Shown one piece after another: positions 24,483 through 32,910 of a stretch of 64,000 nucleotides of DNA; position 1 is the stretch's first letter, and each line of letters starts with the position of its first letter. A program made the position numbers and the translations under genes. The notes beneath the pieces were generated by a model that had not been told where the DNA came from, did not search any database, and saw only the letters and a program-made list of their open reading frames with translations. The stretch is from the NCBI RefSeq assembly GCF_030268885.1, contig NZ_BSSA01000019.1, positions 1-64,000 of the forward strand. The letters are read 5' to 3'. The DNA is from Kitasatospora phosalacinea (GTDB lineage Bacteria; Actinomycetota; Actinomycetes; Streptomycetales; Streptomycetaceae).

Positions 24483-25637
24483 GTGACGCGCGAACTCCAC
24501 CTCAACATCAACCTGCTGTCGACCGGAGCCCACCACGGCGCCTGGCGGTGGCCCGGGGTCGACCCGCTCTCCTTCGTCCACGTGGAGAACTACGTGGCGT
24601 CCGCACGGGTCGCCGAACGCGGCCTGTTCGACGCGGTGTTCCTCGGCGACGTGCCCGGCATCGCCGAGAACATCAACTACCGCCCGCAGTTCAACGGCCT
24701 CGAACCGACCCTGGTGCTCACCGCCATCGCCCTGGCCACCGAGCGGATCGGCCTGATCGGCACCGCCTCCACCAGCTACAACGAGCCCTACAACCTGGCC
24801 CGGCGGCTCCAGGCCCTCGACCTGATCAGCCACGGCCGGGCCGGCTGGAACGCCGTCACCACCTCGATACCGGCGATCTCGCACAACTTCACCGCCACCC
24901 TGCCCGACCGGGAGGAACGCTACGCCCGGGCCCGGGAGTTCGTGGACGTGGTGCGCACCCTGTGGCTCAGCTGGGAGCCCGACGCGCTGCCCGCCGACAC
25001 CGCCGCCGGACGCTTCGCCGACCTCGACCGGATCCCCGCGATCGACCACCACGGCGCGCACTTCGACGTCCGCGGCCCGTTCTGCCTGCCCCGCTCCGAG
25101 CAGGGCCACCCGGTGATCGTCCAGGCCGGCGGCTCCGGCCACGGCCGCGACCTGGCCGGCCGCACCGCCGACGCGGTCTTCGCCAGCGGCACCGACCTGG
25201 CCTCCTCCCGCGCGTACGTCGCCGACCTGCGCCGCCACGTCGCCTCGTACGGCCGCGACCCGGAGGCGATCGTGGTGCTGCCCGGCCTGGTCACCCACAT
25301 CGGCGACACCGAGCGCGAGGCGTGGAAGCGCCGCCGCGCCCTCGACGAGCTCGACCTGGAGCACCGCGGCACCAGCAACGGCCACCTCACCGCCACCGGC
25401 ACGCCCGAGCAGGTCGCCGACCTGATCCAGCTGTGGTTCGAGGAGGGCGCCGCGGACGGCTTCAACCTGATGCCGGACGTGCTCTCCGACGGCCTGCCGG
25501 TCTTCGTCGACGAGGTGGTGCCGATCCTGCAGCGCCGCGGCCTGTTCCGCACCGAGTACCGCGGCAGCACCCTGCGCGAGCACTACGGTGCGGCGCAGCC
25601 GGTGCGGCCGGACGGGGCGGCGGCCGCCGCGCGCTGA
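24483..25637 (+). CDS. LLM-class FMN-dependent monooxygenase (NtaA/SnaA/DszA type)
   Basis: Codes for 384 residues with the TIM-barrel pattern of bacterial-luciferase-like monooxygenases: HHGAWRWPGVDPLSFVHVENYV at the N-terminus, GLFDAVFLGD, ERIGLIGTASTSYNEPYNLARR, LISHGRAGWNAVTTS and the VIVQAGGSGHGRDLAGRTADAVF FMN-phosphate region. This subgroup uses FMNH2 from a separate reductase. The GTG start has GAGGAA upstream and the gene is divergent from ispH across 238 bases. The substrate is unknown; a tailoring role on the terpenoid is an inference from position. Confidence 0.9.
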   Translation: MTRELHLNINLLSTGAHHGAWRWPGVDPLSFVHVENYVASARVAERGLFDAVFLGDVPGIAENINYRPQFNGLEPTLVLTAIALATERIGLIGTASTSYNEPYNLARRLQALDLISHGRAGWNAVTTSIPAISHNFTATLPDREERYARAREFVDVVRTLWLSWEPDALPADTAAGRFADLDRIPAIDHHGAHFDVRGPFCLPRSEQGHPVIVQAGGSGHGRDLAGRTADAVFASGTDLASSRAYVADLRRHVASYGRDPEAIVVLPGLVTHIGDTEREAWKRRRALDELDLEHRGTSNGHLTATGTPEQVADLIQLWFEEGAADGFNLMPDVLSDGLPVFVDEVVPILQRRGLFRTEYRGSTLREHYGAAQPVRPDGAAAAAR

Positions 25638-25651
25638 CGGCGGCCGTCCGC

Positions 25652-25693
25652 GCCGCGGCCCCCGCACCGTCCGGACGGTGCGGGGGCCGCGGC
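25652..25693. terminator. 42-bp perfect palindrome, bidirectional terminator
   Basis: The 21 bases 25652-25672 are the exact reverse complement of 25673-25693, with no loop spacing. It sits between the convergent monooxygenase and P450 genes, so termination in both directions is the likely role. The arms begin GCCGCGGCC and meet at CGTCC/GGACG. Confidence 0.75.
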
Positions 25694-25710
25694 ACTGCTG
25701 CCCGGCGGGC

Positions 25711-26973
25711 TCACCAGGTGACCGGCAGCGCCCGCACCCCGTAGGTGAGCATGTCGTGCCGGAACGACAGCTCCTCCAGCGGCACCGCCAGCCGCAGCCC
25801 CGGCAGCCGCCGCACCAGCGCCTCCAGCACCACCTCCAGCTCCAGCACCGCCAGCGGCACGCCCAGGCAGCGGTGGATGCCCGCGCCGAAGGCCAGGTGC
25901 TGCGGGGCCGCGCGGGAGAGGTCCAGCTCGTCGGGGCGCTCGAAGACGGCCGCGTCCCGGTTCGCCGAGTTGAGCGAGAGCAGCACCCCCTCCCCCGCCC
26001 GGACCAGCTGCCCGCCGATCTCCACGTCCGCGGTGGCGATCCGGGACAGGCCGTGGTTGCCCACGCTGTGGTAGCGCAGCAGCTCCTCCACCGCGCCCGG
26101 CACCAGCGTCGGGTCGGCGCGCAGCCGGGCCGCCTGCTCCGGGTGCAGGGCCAGGCTCAGCCCGGTCAGGCCGACCATGTTGGCGGTGGTGTCGTGCCCG
26201 GCGATCAGCAGCAGCCGGGCGATCCCCAGCAGGTCCTCGTGGCTCAGCGCGCCGGGGCGGACCTGGTCGACCACCAGCCGCCCGAGCAGGTCGTCGGTCG
26301 GCCGCGCCTCCTTCTCCCGCACCAGCGCGTCCAGGTACTCCAGCAGTTCGCCGAACGCCCCGCCGACCTCCTCCGGCGAGGCGTTGGCCGACATCGCGGT
26401 GTACGTCTTGTCCTGGAAGAACTCCCGGTCCTCCGCCGGGACGCCGAGGATCAGGCAGATCACCGTGGCGGGCAGCGGCAGGCCCAGCGCGGCCAGCAGG
26501 TCCGCGGAGCGCTCCGGGCGGGCCAGCAGCCCGTCCAGCAGCTCGTGGGTGATCCGCTCCACCATCGGCCGCATCGCGGCCACCCGGCCCGCCGTGAACT
26601 CCTTCCCGATCATCCGCCGGATCACCGTGTGGTCCGGCGGGTCCATCCGCACCAGCCAGCGCGTCCCGCCGCCCCCGGCCGCCAGCGCGGCGGCCGCGGC
26701 CGTCGCCTTCGGGAAGCCCTCCCGGCTGGTGTCCGAGCTGAAGTGCGGGCTGTGCAGCACCGCCCGGACGTCGGCGTGCCGGGCCGCCAGCCAGCTGGTG
26801 CTGCCGTCCCACAGCCGCACCCGGGTCAGCGCCTGCCCGCTGCGCCGCAGTTCGGCCAGCGCGGGGGGTGGGTCCAGCGGGTCGGTGCGGGGCATCGGGA
26901 AGGCGGGCAGCGGGGCGGGCGCGGTGCTCACGGTGCTGCTCACGGTCGTGCTCGCGGTCGTGCCGGCGGTCAT
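25711..26973 (-). CDS. Cytochrome P450 (class I, CYP105/107-like)
   Basis: Codes for 420 residues with the normal bacterial P450 layout: RMDPPDHTVIRRMIGKEFT in the C-helix, I-helix AGHDTT, ExxR in EELLRYHS, and haem loop HLAFGAGIHRCLG. The C-terminus is TYGVRALPVTW. The start at 26973 has CAGGAG nine bases upstream. It needs a ferredoxin and reductase; none is adjacent, though the isoprenoid-operon ferredoxin is 6 kb away. It is followed by nothing on its strand, and the MFS gene lies 130 bases upstream in the same direction. Confidence 0.94.
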   Translation of the reverse strand: MTAGTTASTTVSSTVSTAPAPLPAFPMPRTDPLDPPPALAELRRSGQALTRVRLWDGSTSWLAARHADVRAVLHSPHFSSDTSREGFPKATAAAAALAAGGGGTRWLVRMDPPDHTVIRRMIGKEFTAGRVAAMRPMVERITHELLDGLLARPERSADLLAALGLPLPATVICLILGVPAEDREFFQDKTYTAMSANASPEEVGGAFGELLEYLDALVREKEARPTDDLLGRLVVDQVRPGALSHEDLLGIARLLLIAGHDTTANMVGLTGLSLALHPEQAARLRADPTLVPGAVEELLRYHSVGNHGLSRIATADVEIGGQLVRAGEGVLLSLNSANRDAAVFERPDELDLSRAAPQHLAFGAGIHRCLGVPLAVLELEVVLEALVRRLPGLRLAVPLEELSFRHDMLTYGVRALPVTW

Positions 26974-27103
26974 CGCGTGTCTCCTGGAGGGGTGCGGAGG
27001 AACGGGAGGGGCGGCGCTGCGGGCCGTGGGGACGACCCGGGCAGCGCCGCCCGGTGCTCAGCTCGGTGGTGCGGGTGCGGAGGTGGTGCGGGTGCGGAGG
27101 TGC

Positions 27104-28579
27104 TCAGCTGCTGCCGGAGCCCTGCGGAGCGGCGGCCCCCGCCCCGGCCCCCGCGGCGCGGCGCAGCGGGAGGGCGGTGAGGGCGATCAGCAGCAGGGCC
27201 AGCAGCAGGAAGGCGGTGGCCCCGGTGAAGGCCGCGCCGATGCCGTGCGCGGTGGCCGCGGCCCGCGGGGTGTCCGGGGCGGCGTGGCGCAGGGAGGAGC
27301 CGTAGACGGTGATCAGGACGGCGATGCCGAGGGCGCCGCCGCTCTGCTGGAAGGTCTGCAGCACGCCGGAGGCGGCCCCGGCGTCCTGCGGGGGGACGCC
27401 GCCGAGGATCAGGCCGGTGAGCGGCATCAGGAAGGTGCCGATGCCCAGGCCGAGCAGGAACAGCGGGACGAGGACGCCGCCCGCGTAGCTGCTGCCGCCG
27501 TCCAGTCGGCTGAGCCAGCCGATGCCGACCGCGCACAGCACCAGCCCGCCGAGGATGAGCGGCCGCGGGCCCCACAGCGGCAGCAGCCGGCGGGTGGAGC
27601 GGGAGACCACGAACACCGTCAGGGCCATCGGCAGGAACGCCAGTCCGGCGCTGAGCGCGCTGTAGTGCAGCACGTCCTGGAGGAACATCGGGACGAACAG
27701 CGAGATGGTGAAGTTGCTGGCCATCGTGAACGCCATCGCCAGGTAGCCGCTGGTGCGGTTGCGGTCGGCGAGCAGCCGCAGCGGCATCAGCGGCTGGGCG
27801 GCGCGCGACTGGCGCAGCACGAACAGGGCCAGCAGGACGGCCGCGGCGACCAGCGCGACGGGCGTCGCCCCGCCCCAGCCGTGGGCGGAGGCGTTGATGA
27901 ACGCCCAGGCCAGGACGGACAGTCCGGCGGTCGCGGCGAGCGCGCCCGGCACGTCGAGGCGGCCGGGGTTGCGCGGGGGCTCGGCGACCAGGCGGGGGGT
28001 GAGCACCACGATGGCCAGCCCGATCGGGACGTTGACCAGCAGCACCCAGCGCCAGGAGGCGACGTCGGTGAGCACGCCGCTGGCGATCATGCCGATCGCC
28101 ATGCCCAGGCCCGCGACGGTCGAGTACCCGGCCAGCGCCCGGTTCCGGGCCGGCCCCTCGGCGAAGTTCGCCATCAGCAGCGACATCGCGCCCGGCGCGG
28201 CGAACGCCGCCCCGACCCCCTGCAGCGCCCGGGCCGCCAGCAGCCACCCCGGCGAGGGGGCCAGCCCGCCGAGCAGCGAACTGGCGGTGAACAGGGCCAC
28301 CCCGGCGACGAAGGTGCGGCGGCGGCCGAAGACGTCACCGGTGCGGCCGCCCAGCAGCAGCAGCCCGGCGTACGGGAGGATGTACGCGTTCAGCACCCAG
28401 GCCAGGCCGGTCGGGGAGAAGTGCAGGCCGGACTGGATCTCGGGCAGGGCCACCGCCATCGCGGTGGCGTCGACGACGACCATCATCTGACAGGCCACGA
28501 TGACGGCCAGGACGACGCCGGGGTACTGCCCGGCCCGTCCCTCGCTGGTCGCGGGCCGGGTGGTGGAGGAGAGGGACAT
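27104..28579 (-). CDS. MFS exporter (DHA2/EmrB-type)
   Basis: Codes for 491 residues with about 14 membrane helices. Signatures are MMVVVDATAMAVALPEI in helix 1, the loop 2-3 motif GRTGDVFGRRRTFV and the fifth-helix region GLGMAIGMIASGVLTD. It lies between two P450 genes, all leftward, and would suit export of the cluster product with self-protection. A set of 12-base repeats carrying the CGTTCCG half-site of the terpene operator stands directly upstream. Confidence 0.9.
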   Translation of the reverse strand: MSLSSTTRPATSEGRAGQYPGVVLAVIVACQMMVVVDATAMAVALPEIQSGLHFSPTGLAWVLNAYILPYAGLLLLGGRTGDVFGRRRTFVAGVALFTASSLLGGLAPSPGWLLAARALQGVGAAFAAPGAMSLLMANFAEGPARNRALAGYSTVAGLGMAIGMIASGVLTDVASWRWVLLVNVPIGLAIVVLTPRLVAEPPRNPGRLDVPGALAATAGLSVLAWAFINASAHGWGGATPVALVAAAVLLALFVLRQSRAAQPLMPLRLLADRNRTSGYLAMAFTMASNFTISLFVPMFLQDVLHYSALSAGLAFLPMALTVFVVSRSTRRLLPLWGPRPLILGGLVLCAVGIGWLSRLDGGSSYAGGVLVPLFLLGLGIGTFLMPLTGLILGGVPPQDAGAASGVLQTFQQSGGALGIAVLITVYGSSLRHAAPDTPRAAATAHGIGAAFTGATAFLLLALLLIALTALPLRRAAGAGAGAAAPQGSGSS

Positions 28580-28606
28580 GACGGGTTCTCGCTTCTGAAT
28601 TCTGTC

Positions 28607-28654
28607 GGCCGTTCCGTCGGCCGTTCCGTTGGGCGTTCCGGCGGCCGTTGCGTC
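28607..28654. repeat. Four 12-bp tandem repeats upstream of the MFS gene
   Basis: The units are CGGCCGTTCCGT twice, then TGGGCGTTCCGG and CGGCCGTTGCGT. Three contain CGTTCCG, which is the arm of the inverted repeat in the terpene and ispH promoters. They lie 28-75 bases upstream of the MFS start, where a regulator could act. Confidence 0.6.
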
Positions 28655-28684
28655 AGCCGGTCGGCCGGTCGGCCGACTGCCGGG

Positions 28685-29959
28685 TCACCAGGTCACCGGC
28701 AGGCTCTCGAGGGCGTGGAAGATGAAACCGCCCGGCAGGTGGCGCGGCCGGAAGCCGTCCGCCAGGCGCAGTTGCGGGAGGGCCTCGGCCAGCGTCTCCA
28801 GGGCGACCCTGGTCTCCAGCCGGGCCAGCGGGGCGCCGACGCAGAAGTGGACGCCGAAGCCGAAGCCGAGGTGGTTCGGGGGGCCGGTGCGGTCGAGCCG
28901 GAACTCCTCGGCGTCCGGGACGACCTCGGGGTCGCGCCCGGCCGCGGCGAACATCACCCGGACCCGGGCGCCCGCGGGCACCAGGGTGTCGCCGATCCGG
29001 ACGTCCTCGGTGGCCACCCGCAGCGCGCCCTGCACCGAGGAGTCGTGGCGCAGGGTCTCCTCCACCGCGGCGGCGGCCAGCGCCGGGTCGGCCACCACCG
29101 CGGCCCACCGCTCCGGGACGGTCAGCAGCTGGTGGACGGCGTTGGCGATCAGGTTGGTGGTGGTCTCGTGCCCGGCCGCGATCATGAAGCGCAGCGCGAC
29201 CACGGCCTGGTCCAGGGTGCACAGCGGGTCCTCGCCCAGGGTGGCCCGGTACAGTCCGCCGATCAGGTCCTCGTCCGCCTCCGGCGCACCGTCCGCCCGG
29301 GTCAGCAGCAGCTCGCGCAGGTACTCCTCGTACGCGGCCAACTGCCCGGCGAACGCCAGCTGCTGGTCGGGGGTCAGCGGGGCGACCTGGAGCAGCAGCC
29401 AGGCGTTGTTCCACTCCTTCACGGCGGCCCGGTCGGCGACCGGCACGCCGATCACCTCGCTGATCACCGTGTACGGCAGCGGGTAGGCGAACCGGGCCAG
29501 CAGGTCCACGCCCTCGGCACCGTCGCCGCCCTCGGCGACCAGCTCGGCGGCCAGTTCGCGGGCCACCTCGCGGATCCGGGGTTCCAGCACCCGCAGCTTG
29601 CGGGGCGTGAAGTACTCGTTGATGAACGCCCGGAACCGGGTGTGCGCCGGGCCCGCCAGGTTGTACAGGGCGGGCTGGTAGAACAGCGTCCCCTCCAGCA
29701 CCTCCTTGGCCTGCGGGGCGATCGGCACGTGCCCGTCCAGGTTGTGGCGGCTGGTCAGGCCGGTGCTGTCGCGCAGGGCGGAGTGCAGTTCCGCGCGGCC
29801 CGTGACGATGTACTCGTCGAACCCGCGGTGGTGGGCGACCGGTACCGTGCCGCGGGCCTTCGCGTAGGCCGCGTACGGGCACGCCATGAATTGCTCGGAC
29901 AGCGGGTCGAATACCTCCTCGATTTCCCAGTCGACCACCGAAGGAACAGATTCCGGCAT
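28685..29959 (-). CDS. Cytochrome P450 (class I)
   Basis: Codes for 424 residues: GPAHTRFRAFINEYFTPRKL in the C-helix region, I-helix AAGHETTTNL, ExxR in EETLRHDS, haem loop GFGFGVHFCVG, and C-terminal HALESLPVTW. The frame is open further upstream to 30142, but the start at 29959 has GGGGAGGT nine bases before it and gives a normal P450 N-terminus. A 10-bp inverted repeat about 130-155 bases upstream may be its operator. It is the third P450 in the cluster, counting the fused one. Confidence 0.94.
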   Translation of the reverse strand: MPESVPSVVDWEIEEVFDPLSEQFMACPYAAYAKARGTVPVAHHRGFDEYIVTGRAELHSALRDSTGLTSRHNLDGHVPIAPQAKEVLEGTLFYQPALYNLAGPAHTRFRAFINEYFTPRKLRVLEPRIREVARELAAELVAEGGDGAEGVDLLARFAYPLPYTVISEVIGVPVADRAAVKEWNNAWLLLQVAPLTPDQQLAFAGQLAAYEEYLRELLLTRADGAPEADEDLIGGLYRATLGEDPLCTLDQAVVALRFMIAAGHETTTNLIANAVHQLLTVPERWAAVVADPALAAAAVEETLRHDSSVQGALRVATEDVRIGDTLVPAGARVRVMFAAAGRDPEVVPDAEEFRLDRTGPPNHLGFGFGVHFCVGAPLARLETRVALETLAEALPQLRLADGFRPRHLPGGFIFHALESLPVTW

Positions 29960-30089
29960 GGCCCGAATACCTCCCCGCTCATTGATTTCCGCCCCGAACG
30001 GCGCACCGGGTCCAGGAAAGCCGCCAGTCGATCTGTTGTCAAGGACACTGTTCGTCAAGGCAGTTCGGATAAATCCGTCCCACGCACGG

Positions 30090-30135
30090 GACAATTTCCT
30101 TTTCCGGAAATTGTCACGCCCGCGGGACAATTCCC
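30090..30135. promoter_or_regulatory. Inverted repeat operator plus a third half-site
   Basis: GACAATTTCC (30090-30099) and GGAAATTGTC (30106-30115) form a perfect 10-bp inverted repeat with a 6-base spacer, and a third related half-site, GACAATTCCC, lies at 30126-30135. This AT-rich island stands out in GC-rich DNA. The 382-base gap between the P450 and the HTH gene holds no other credible gene; the site could serve either. Confidence 0.6.
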
Positions 30136-30341
30136 GGCCCACCGGGGCCCCCGAACCCCGCCCCGGTCGGCGCCCGCCTTGCTACGATGGACGGGCCCGG
30201 TTCCGTCCTGCCAGGGGGTGCGCACGTGGAACGATGTCCGGCCGCGCCGAGGGAGGCGCGGTAGCCGCGGGACCTACCCGCCGCCGCACCGCCCCACCGC
30301 CCGAGCGCACCCACGCCCGCCGGCCCCCTGGGGATGAATCG

Positions 30342-30662
30342 ATGGACCTGCAAGCACCCGGCCCCGCCGACCCGGACCGCACCCCGCCCGCGGTCCCCGC
30401 CGCCACCCCGCCCGAGACGCCCCCCGCCGCCCCGCCCGGCTCCCCCAGCGCCAAGCTGGTCAGCGCCCGCGGCGCCGCGGAGATCCTCGGCGTCACCGAC
30501 GGCGCGGTCCGCAAGATGATCGCCCGCGGCACCTTCCCCGACCCCGACGTCCTCCTCGACGCCCGCCGCCTGTGGTGCCGCACCACCATCGAGGCGTACT
30601 CCAGCACCGGCCGCCGCCGCCCCGGCCGCCCCCGCAAGGACGCCGACCCGCGCACCGCCTAG
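30342..30662 (+). CDS. Small helix-turn-helix (AlpA/excisionase-like) protein
   Basis: Codes for 106 residues. The first 40 are Pro/Ala-rich, then comes a MerR-like HTH: SARGAAEILGVTDGAVRKMIARGTFPDPDVL and a DARRLWCRTTIEAYSS wing, ending in a basic RRRPGRPRKDADP tail. This is the AlpA/excisionase fold found in small DNA-binding proteins. Starts further upstream (about 30235) are in frame, but 30342 is preceded by GGGG at good spacing. It might bind the inverted repeat upstream; no other evidence links them. Confidence 0.65.
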   Translation: MDLQAPGPADPDRTPPAVPAATPPETPPAAPPGSPSAKLVSARGAAEILGVTDGAVRKMIARGTFPDPDVLLDARRLWCRTTIEAYSSTGRRRPGRPRKDADPRTA

Positions 30663-30784
30663 GCCGTGTTCGGGAAGGAGCTCGTCGTACGCGGAGCGCG
30701 CCGTCGCCCTCGTCGTGCGACGGACTCCTGAGGAGAGGATCATGGACGGGTTCTGCGTAGCTCGATCGAGCAAGGAGCCGTCCC

Positions 30785-31636
30785 ATGGCACGTCCCACCC
30801 GCCCCCTTTCGCGAGCTCTCGTACTCGGCGGGGGAGGTGTGACGGGCATCGCCTGGGAAGTCGGCGTCCTCGCAGGTCTCAGCTCCCGGGGCATCGACTG
30901 GAACAGAGCCACCTCGGTGATCGGAACCTCGGCGGGCTCGTTCGTCGGAACCGCCGTCGCCAGCGGCTACGACCTGGAGCGCCTCTTCGCCTCCCAGTTG
31001 GTCCCGGACGAGAACGAGGTGGACGTCAAGGCGTCAGAGGCCACGAGGGCCGCCTGGTGGGCGGCCCTCGCCGAAGGCGGCGACGATCCGCGCAAGGTCG
31101 GCGCGGCGATGGGACGCATCTCCAAAGCAGACCCCGAGCCCGTGTCCCCAGCCACCCGACGCCAAGTCGTCGCCTCACGTCTGGTCACCACCGACTGGCC
31201 CACCCGCTTGAAGGTCACCGCGATCGACGCCGACACGGGCGAGCTGCATCTGTTCGACGAGCACACGGGCGTCTCACTGACCGACGCTGTCTCCGCGAGC
31301 GGTGCGGTCCCCGGCGTCTGGCCTCTCGAACACTTCTTGGGCCGTTCCTGGGTGGACGGCGGTATGGTCTCCACCACCAACGCACGCCTGGCCGCCGGCC
31401 ACGACAGGATCGTCATCCTGGCACCGATGCCTGACGGCTACGGACGGATTCCCGGTGCGGCCGCGGATGCCGAAGCCTTGGCGGAGCAGGCCCAGGTATG
31501 TCTCATCGCGCCGGACGAACAGAGCGTCGAAGGCATCGGCCCCAACCCCTACGATCCCAGGCGCCGCAAGGCCGCAGCACGAGCCGGCCGAGCCCAGGCC
31601 GAGGCCCTGGCCGACAAGGTCGCGCTGCTGTGGTGA
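30785..31636 (+). CDS. Patatin-like phospholipase
   Basis: Codes for 283 residues. Patatin-type lipases use a Ser-Asp dyad: the nucleophile is in GTSAG (near residue 50) after the oxyanion loop GGGGVTGIAWE, and the Asp is in the DGG motif of WVDGGM. No signal peptide is seen, so it is likely cytoplasmic or membrane-associated. AAGGAG lies eight bases before the start. Codon use is less GC-extreme than in the neighbours, and a decayed transposase lies 28 bases downstream, so acquisition by transfer is plausible. Confidence 0.9.
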   Translation: MARPTRPLSRALVLGGGGVTGIAWEVGVLAGLSSRGIDWNRATSVIGTSAGSFVGTAVASGYDLERLFASQLVPDENEVDVKASEATRAAWWAALAEGGDDPRKVGAAMGRISKADPEPVSPATRRQVVASRLVTTDWPTRLKVTAIDADTGELHLFDEHTGVSLTDAVSASGAVPGVWPLEHFLGRSWVDGGMVSTTNARLAAGHDRIVILAPMPDGYGRIPGAAADAEALAEQAQVCLIAPDEQSVEGIGPNPYDPRRRKAAARAGRAQAEALADKVALLW

Positions 31637-31664
31637 GAAGCCGCGCCACCCGCAGAGGGAACGG

Positions 31665-31968
31665 CTACGGCCACTCGCCGATCGCGGCGATCAGGACGGC
31701 GGCTTCGAAGCGGACCGCGAGTCCGTCGAACCGGGTGGCGACCGCCCGGTTTGCCCTGGCTCGCAGGCCAGGTGGATCTTCGTGGTGAAGCCTCCCCGGG
31801 ACCGGCCCGGGCCATGGTCCTCGGGTTCGGCGCGGGTCCCGGCCGCGTCCGCCACCGGATCCCGTCGATGAGTCTCCGCCGGCCCAACGGTGGCCGCCCC
31901 GACACCGCGACCGGCAGCAACGGCTCCAGCACCGCCCGCTGTTCGTCCGGGAGACCCCCTCGTCCCAC
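31665..31968 (-). pseudogene. IS5-family transposase remnant
   Basis: Three pieces of one transposase occur in order but in different frames. The N-terminus reads PDEQRAVLEPLLPVAVSGRP then RRRLIDGIRWRTR; a middle piece reads AEPEDHGPGRSRGG then FTTKIHLACEP; and the C-terminus reads ATRFDGLAVRFEAAVLIAAI then GEWP and a TAG. The catalytic core between the pieces is missing, so it cannot be active. Terminal inverted repeats were not identified. Confidence 0.75.
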
Positions 31969-32111
31969 ACCGAGATCATCACAATGCGGACCGAGGAACA
32001 GGAGCGACTTTTACAACACGGCCAAGCGCCCGTCACCACCCCACCCGGTCACCGCAGTTGGGCGGCGCGGCGGTACGCTGCCGTGCCGTCCGATCCAGCG
32101 AGGAACCCCCT

Positions 32112-32540
32112 GTGACCACTCCCCCCGTCTCCGACGCCCCCGAACCCGCCACCGCAACCACCGAACCCGCCGAACCCGCCGAACCCGTCGAACCGACCGC
32201 GGCGCCCGAGACCCCCGCGGCCCGCCGCTGGGTGCCCGGCGCCCTGAAGGTCGCGGGCCTGGTGGTGGCGATCGTGGTGGCCCTCCTCGCCGCCGCCTAC
32301 CTCTCCCGCGACACCCCGGCCGCCGCCAAGGCGGGCGACTGCGCCCACAACGCGGGCACCGACGACAAGCCCGACGTCAGCCTGGTCGACTGCCACTCGG
32401 CCGACGCCGAGTTCACCGTCCTCAAGGTCGTCCACGGCGCCGACGAACAGGACTGCCAGACCGAACCGGCCCTCGTGGCCACCTACGTGGAGACCCGCCG
32501 CAGCTCCGTCCTCGTCCTCTGCCTGGGCGTGCACGGCTGA
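32112..32540 (+). CDS. LppU/SCO3897-like single-pass membrane protein
   Basis: Codes for 142 residues from a GTG start with GAGGAA upstream. A Thr/Glu/Pro-rich cytoplasmic part (1-42) precedes one membrane helix (VPGALKVAGLVVAIVVALLA), and an outside domain follows with AGDCAHNAGTDDKPDVSLVDCHSADAEFTVLKVV and two more Cys, the spacing of the actinobacterial LppU/SCO3897 family. Two disulphides are likely. The function of the family is not known. The 31969-32111 gap before it shows nothing else. Confidence 0.75.
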   Translation: MTTPPVSDAPEPATATTEPAEPAEPVEPTAAPETPAARRWVPGALKVAGLVVAIVVALLAAAYLSRDTPAAAKAGDCAHNAGTDDKPDVSLVDCHSADAEFTVLKVVHGADEQDCQTEPALVATYVETRRSSVLVLCLGVHG

Positions 32541-32650
32541 CCCGCCGCCCCGCCCCGCCGGCCGCCGGGAAAACCCGTTGCCCGCGGCCGCGGCCCCGGA
32601 GCAGAGTAGGGGTGTCAGCCCGGCACCGAGGCAGCGGAGGGGAGCACGCG

Positions 32651-32707
32651 ATGAGCAGCAGCCAGTCGTATCCCCAGCAGCGCCAGGGGCGTTCCTCCTC
32701 GCGGTAG
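32651..32707 (+). CDS. Possible 18-residue small ORF
   Basis: ATG with a well-placed GGAGG ten bases upstream opens a short Ser/Gln-rich peptide (MSSSQSYPQQRQGRSSSR). It lies between the LppU-like gene and the tRNA genes. Only the ribosome site supports it; it may be chance. Confidence 0.3.
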   Translation: MSSSQSYPQQRQGRSSSR

Positions 32708-32784
32708 CCGGCTTCGACAGCGCCCGGCCGTCCGAGGGGGAGTCCCCCGTCCGGGCGGCCCTTCTGTCGGCCGCCCGCCCGCAG

Positions 32785-32856
32785 TGCCGGATGGTGCAAC
32801 TGGCAGCACGCCTGACTCTGGATCAGGAAGTTCGGGGTTCGAATCCTCGTCCGGCA
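32785..32856 (+). tRNA. tRNA-Gln (anticodon CTG)
   Basis: The acceptor stem TGCCGGA/TCCGGCA has the U1-A72 pair typical of bacterial tRNA-Gln. The anticodon stem CCTGA/TCAGG encloses loop CTCTGGA with anticodon CTG. The T-arm (GGTTCGAATCC) is normal. The 3' CCA is not encoded. Confidence 0.93.
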
Positions 32857-32867
32857 GCGCAGCACCT

Positions 32868-32905
32868 GGAGAGTGAGCCGAGCGCGTTCGGTCCGTGCAC
32901 TCTCC
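32868..32905 (+). terminator. Inverted repeat between the tRNA genes
   Basis: GGAGAGTG (32868-32875) pairs with CACTCTCC (32898-32905), with a smaller CCGA/TCGG pairing inside. It could terminate or help process the tRNA-Gln transcript. Confidence 0.45.
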
Positions 32906-32910
32906 GTCGA

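Noticed and set aside
26177..30337. A 1386-codon plus-strand open frame
   Set aside because: Antisense shadow of two P450 genes and an MFS gene that have all their motifs.
29886..30662. Long form (258 residues) of the HTH protein
   Set aside because: The added N-terminus would run across the inverted-repeat operator and is Pro/Arg-rich; the start at 30342 is better placed.
30742..31434. An ORF starting MDGFCVARSS with a good ribosome site
   Set aside because: It overlaps the patatin-like gene out of frame and becomes Arg/Gly-rich noise; the patatin frame has the catalytic motifs.
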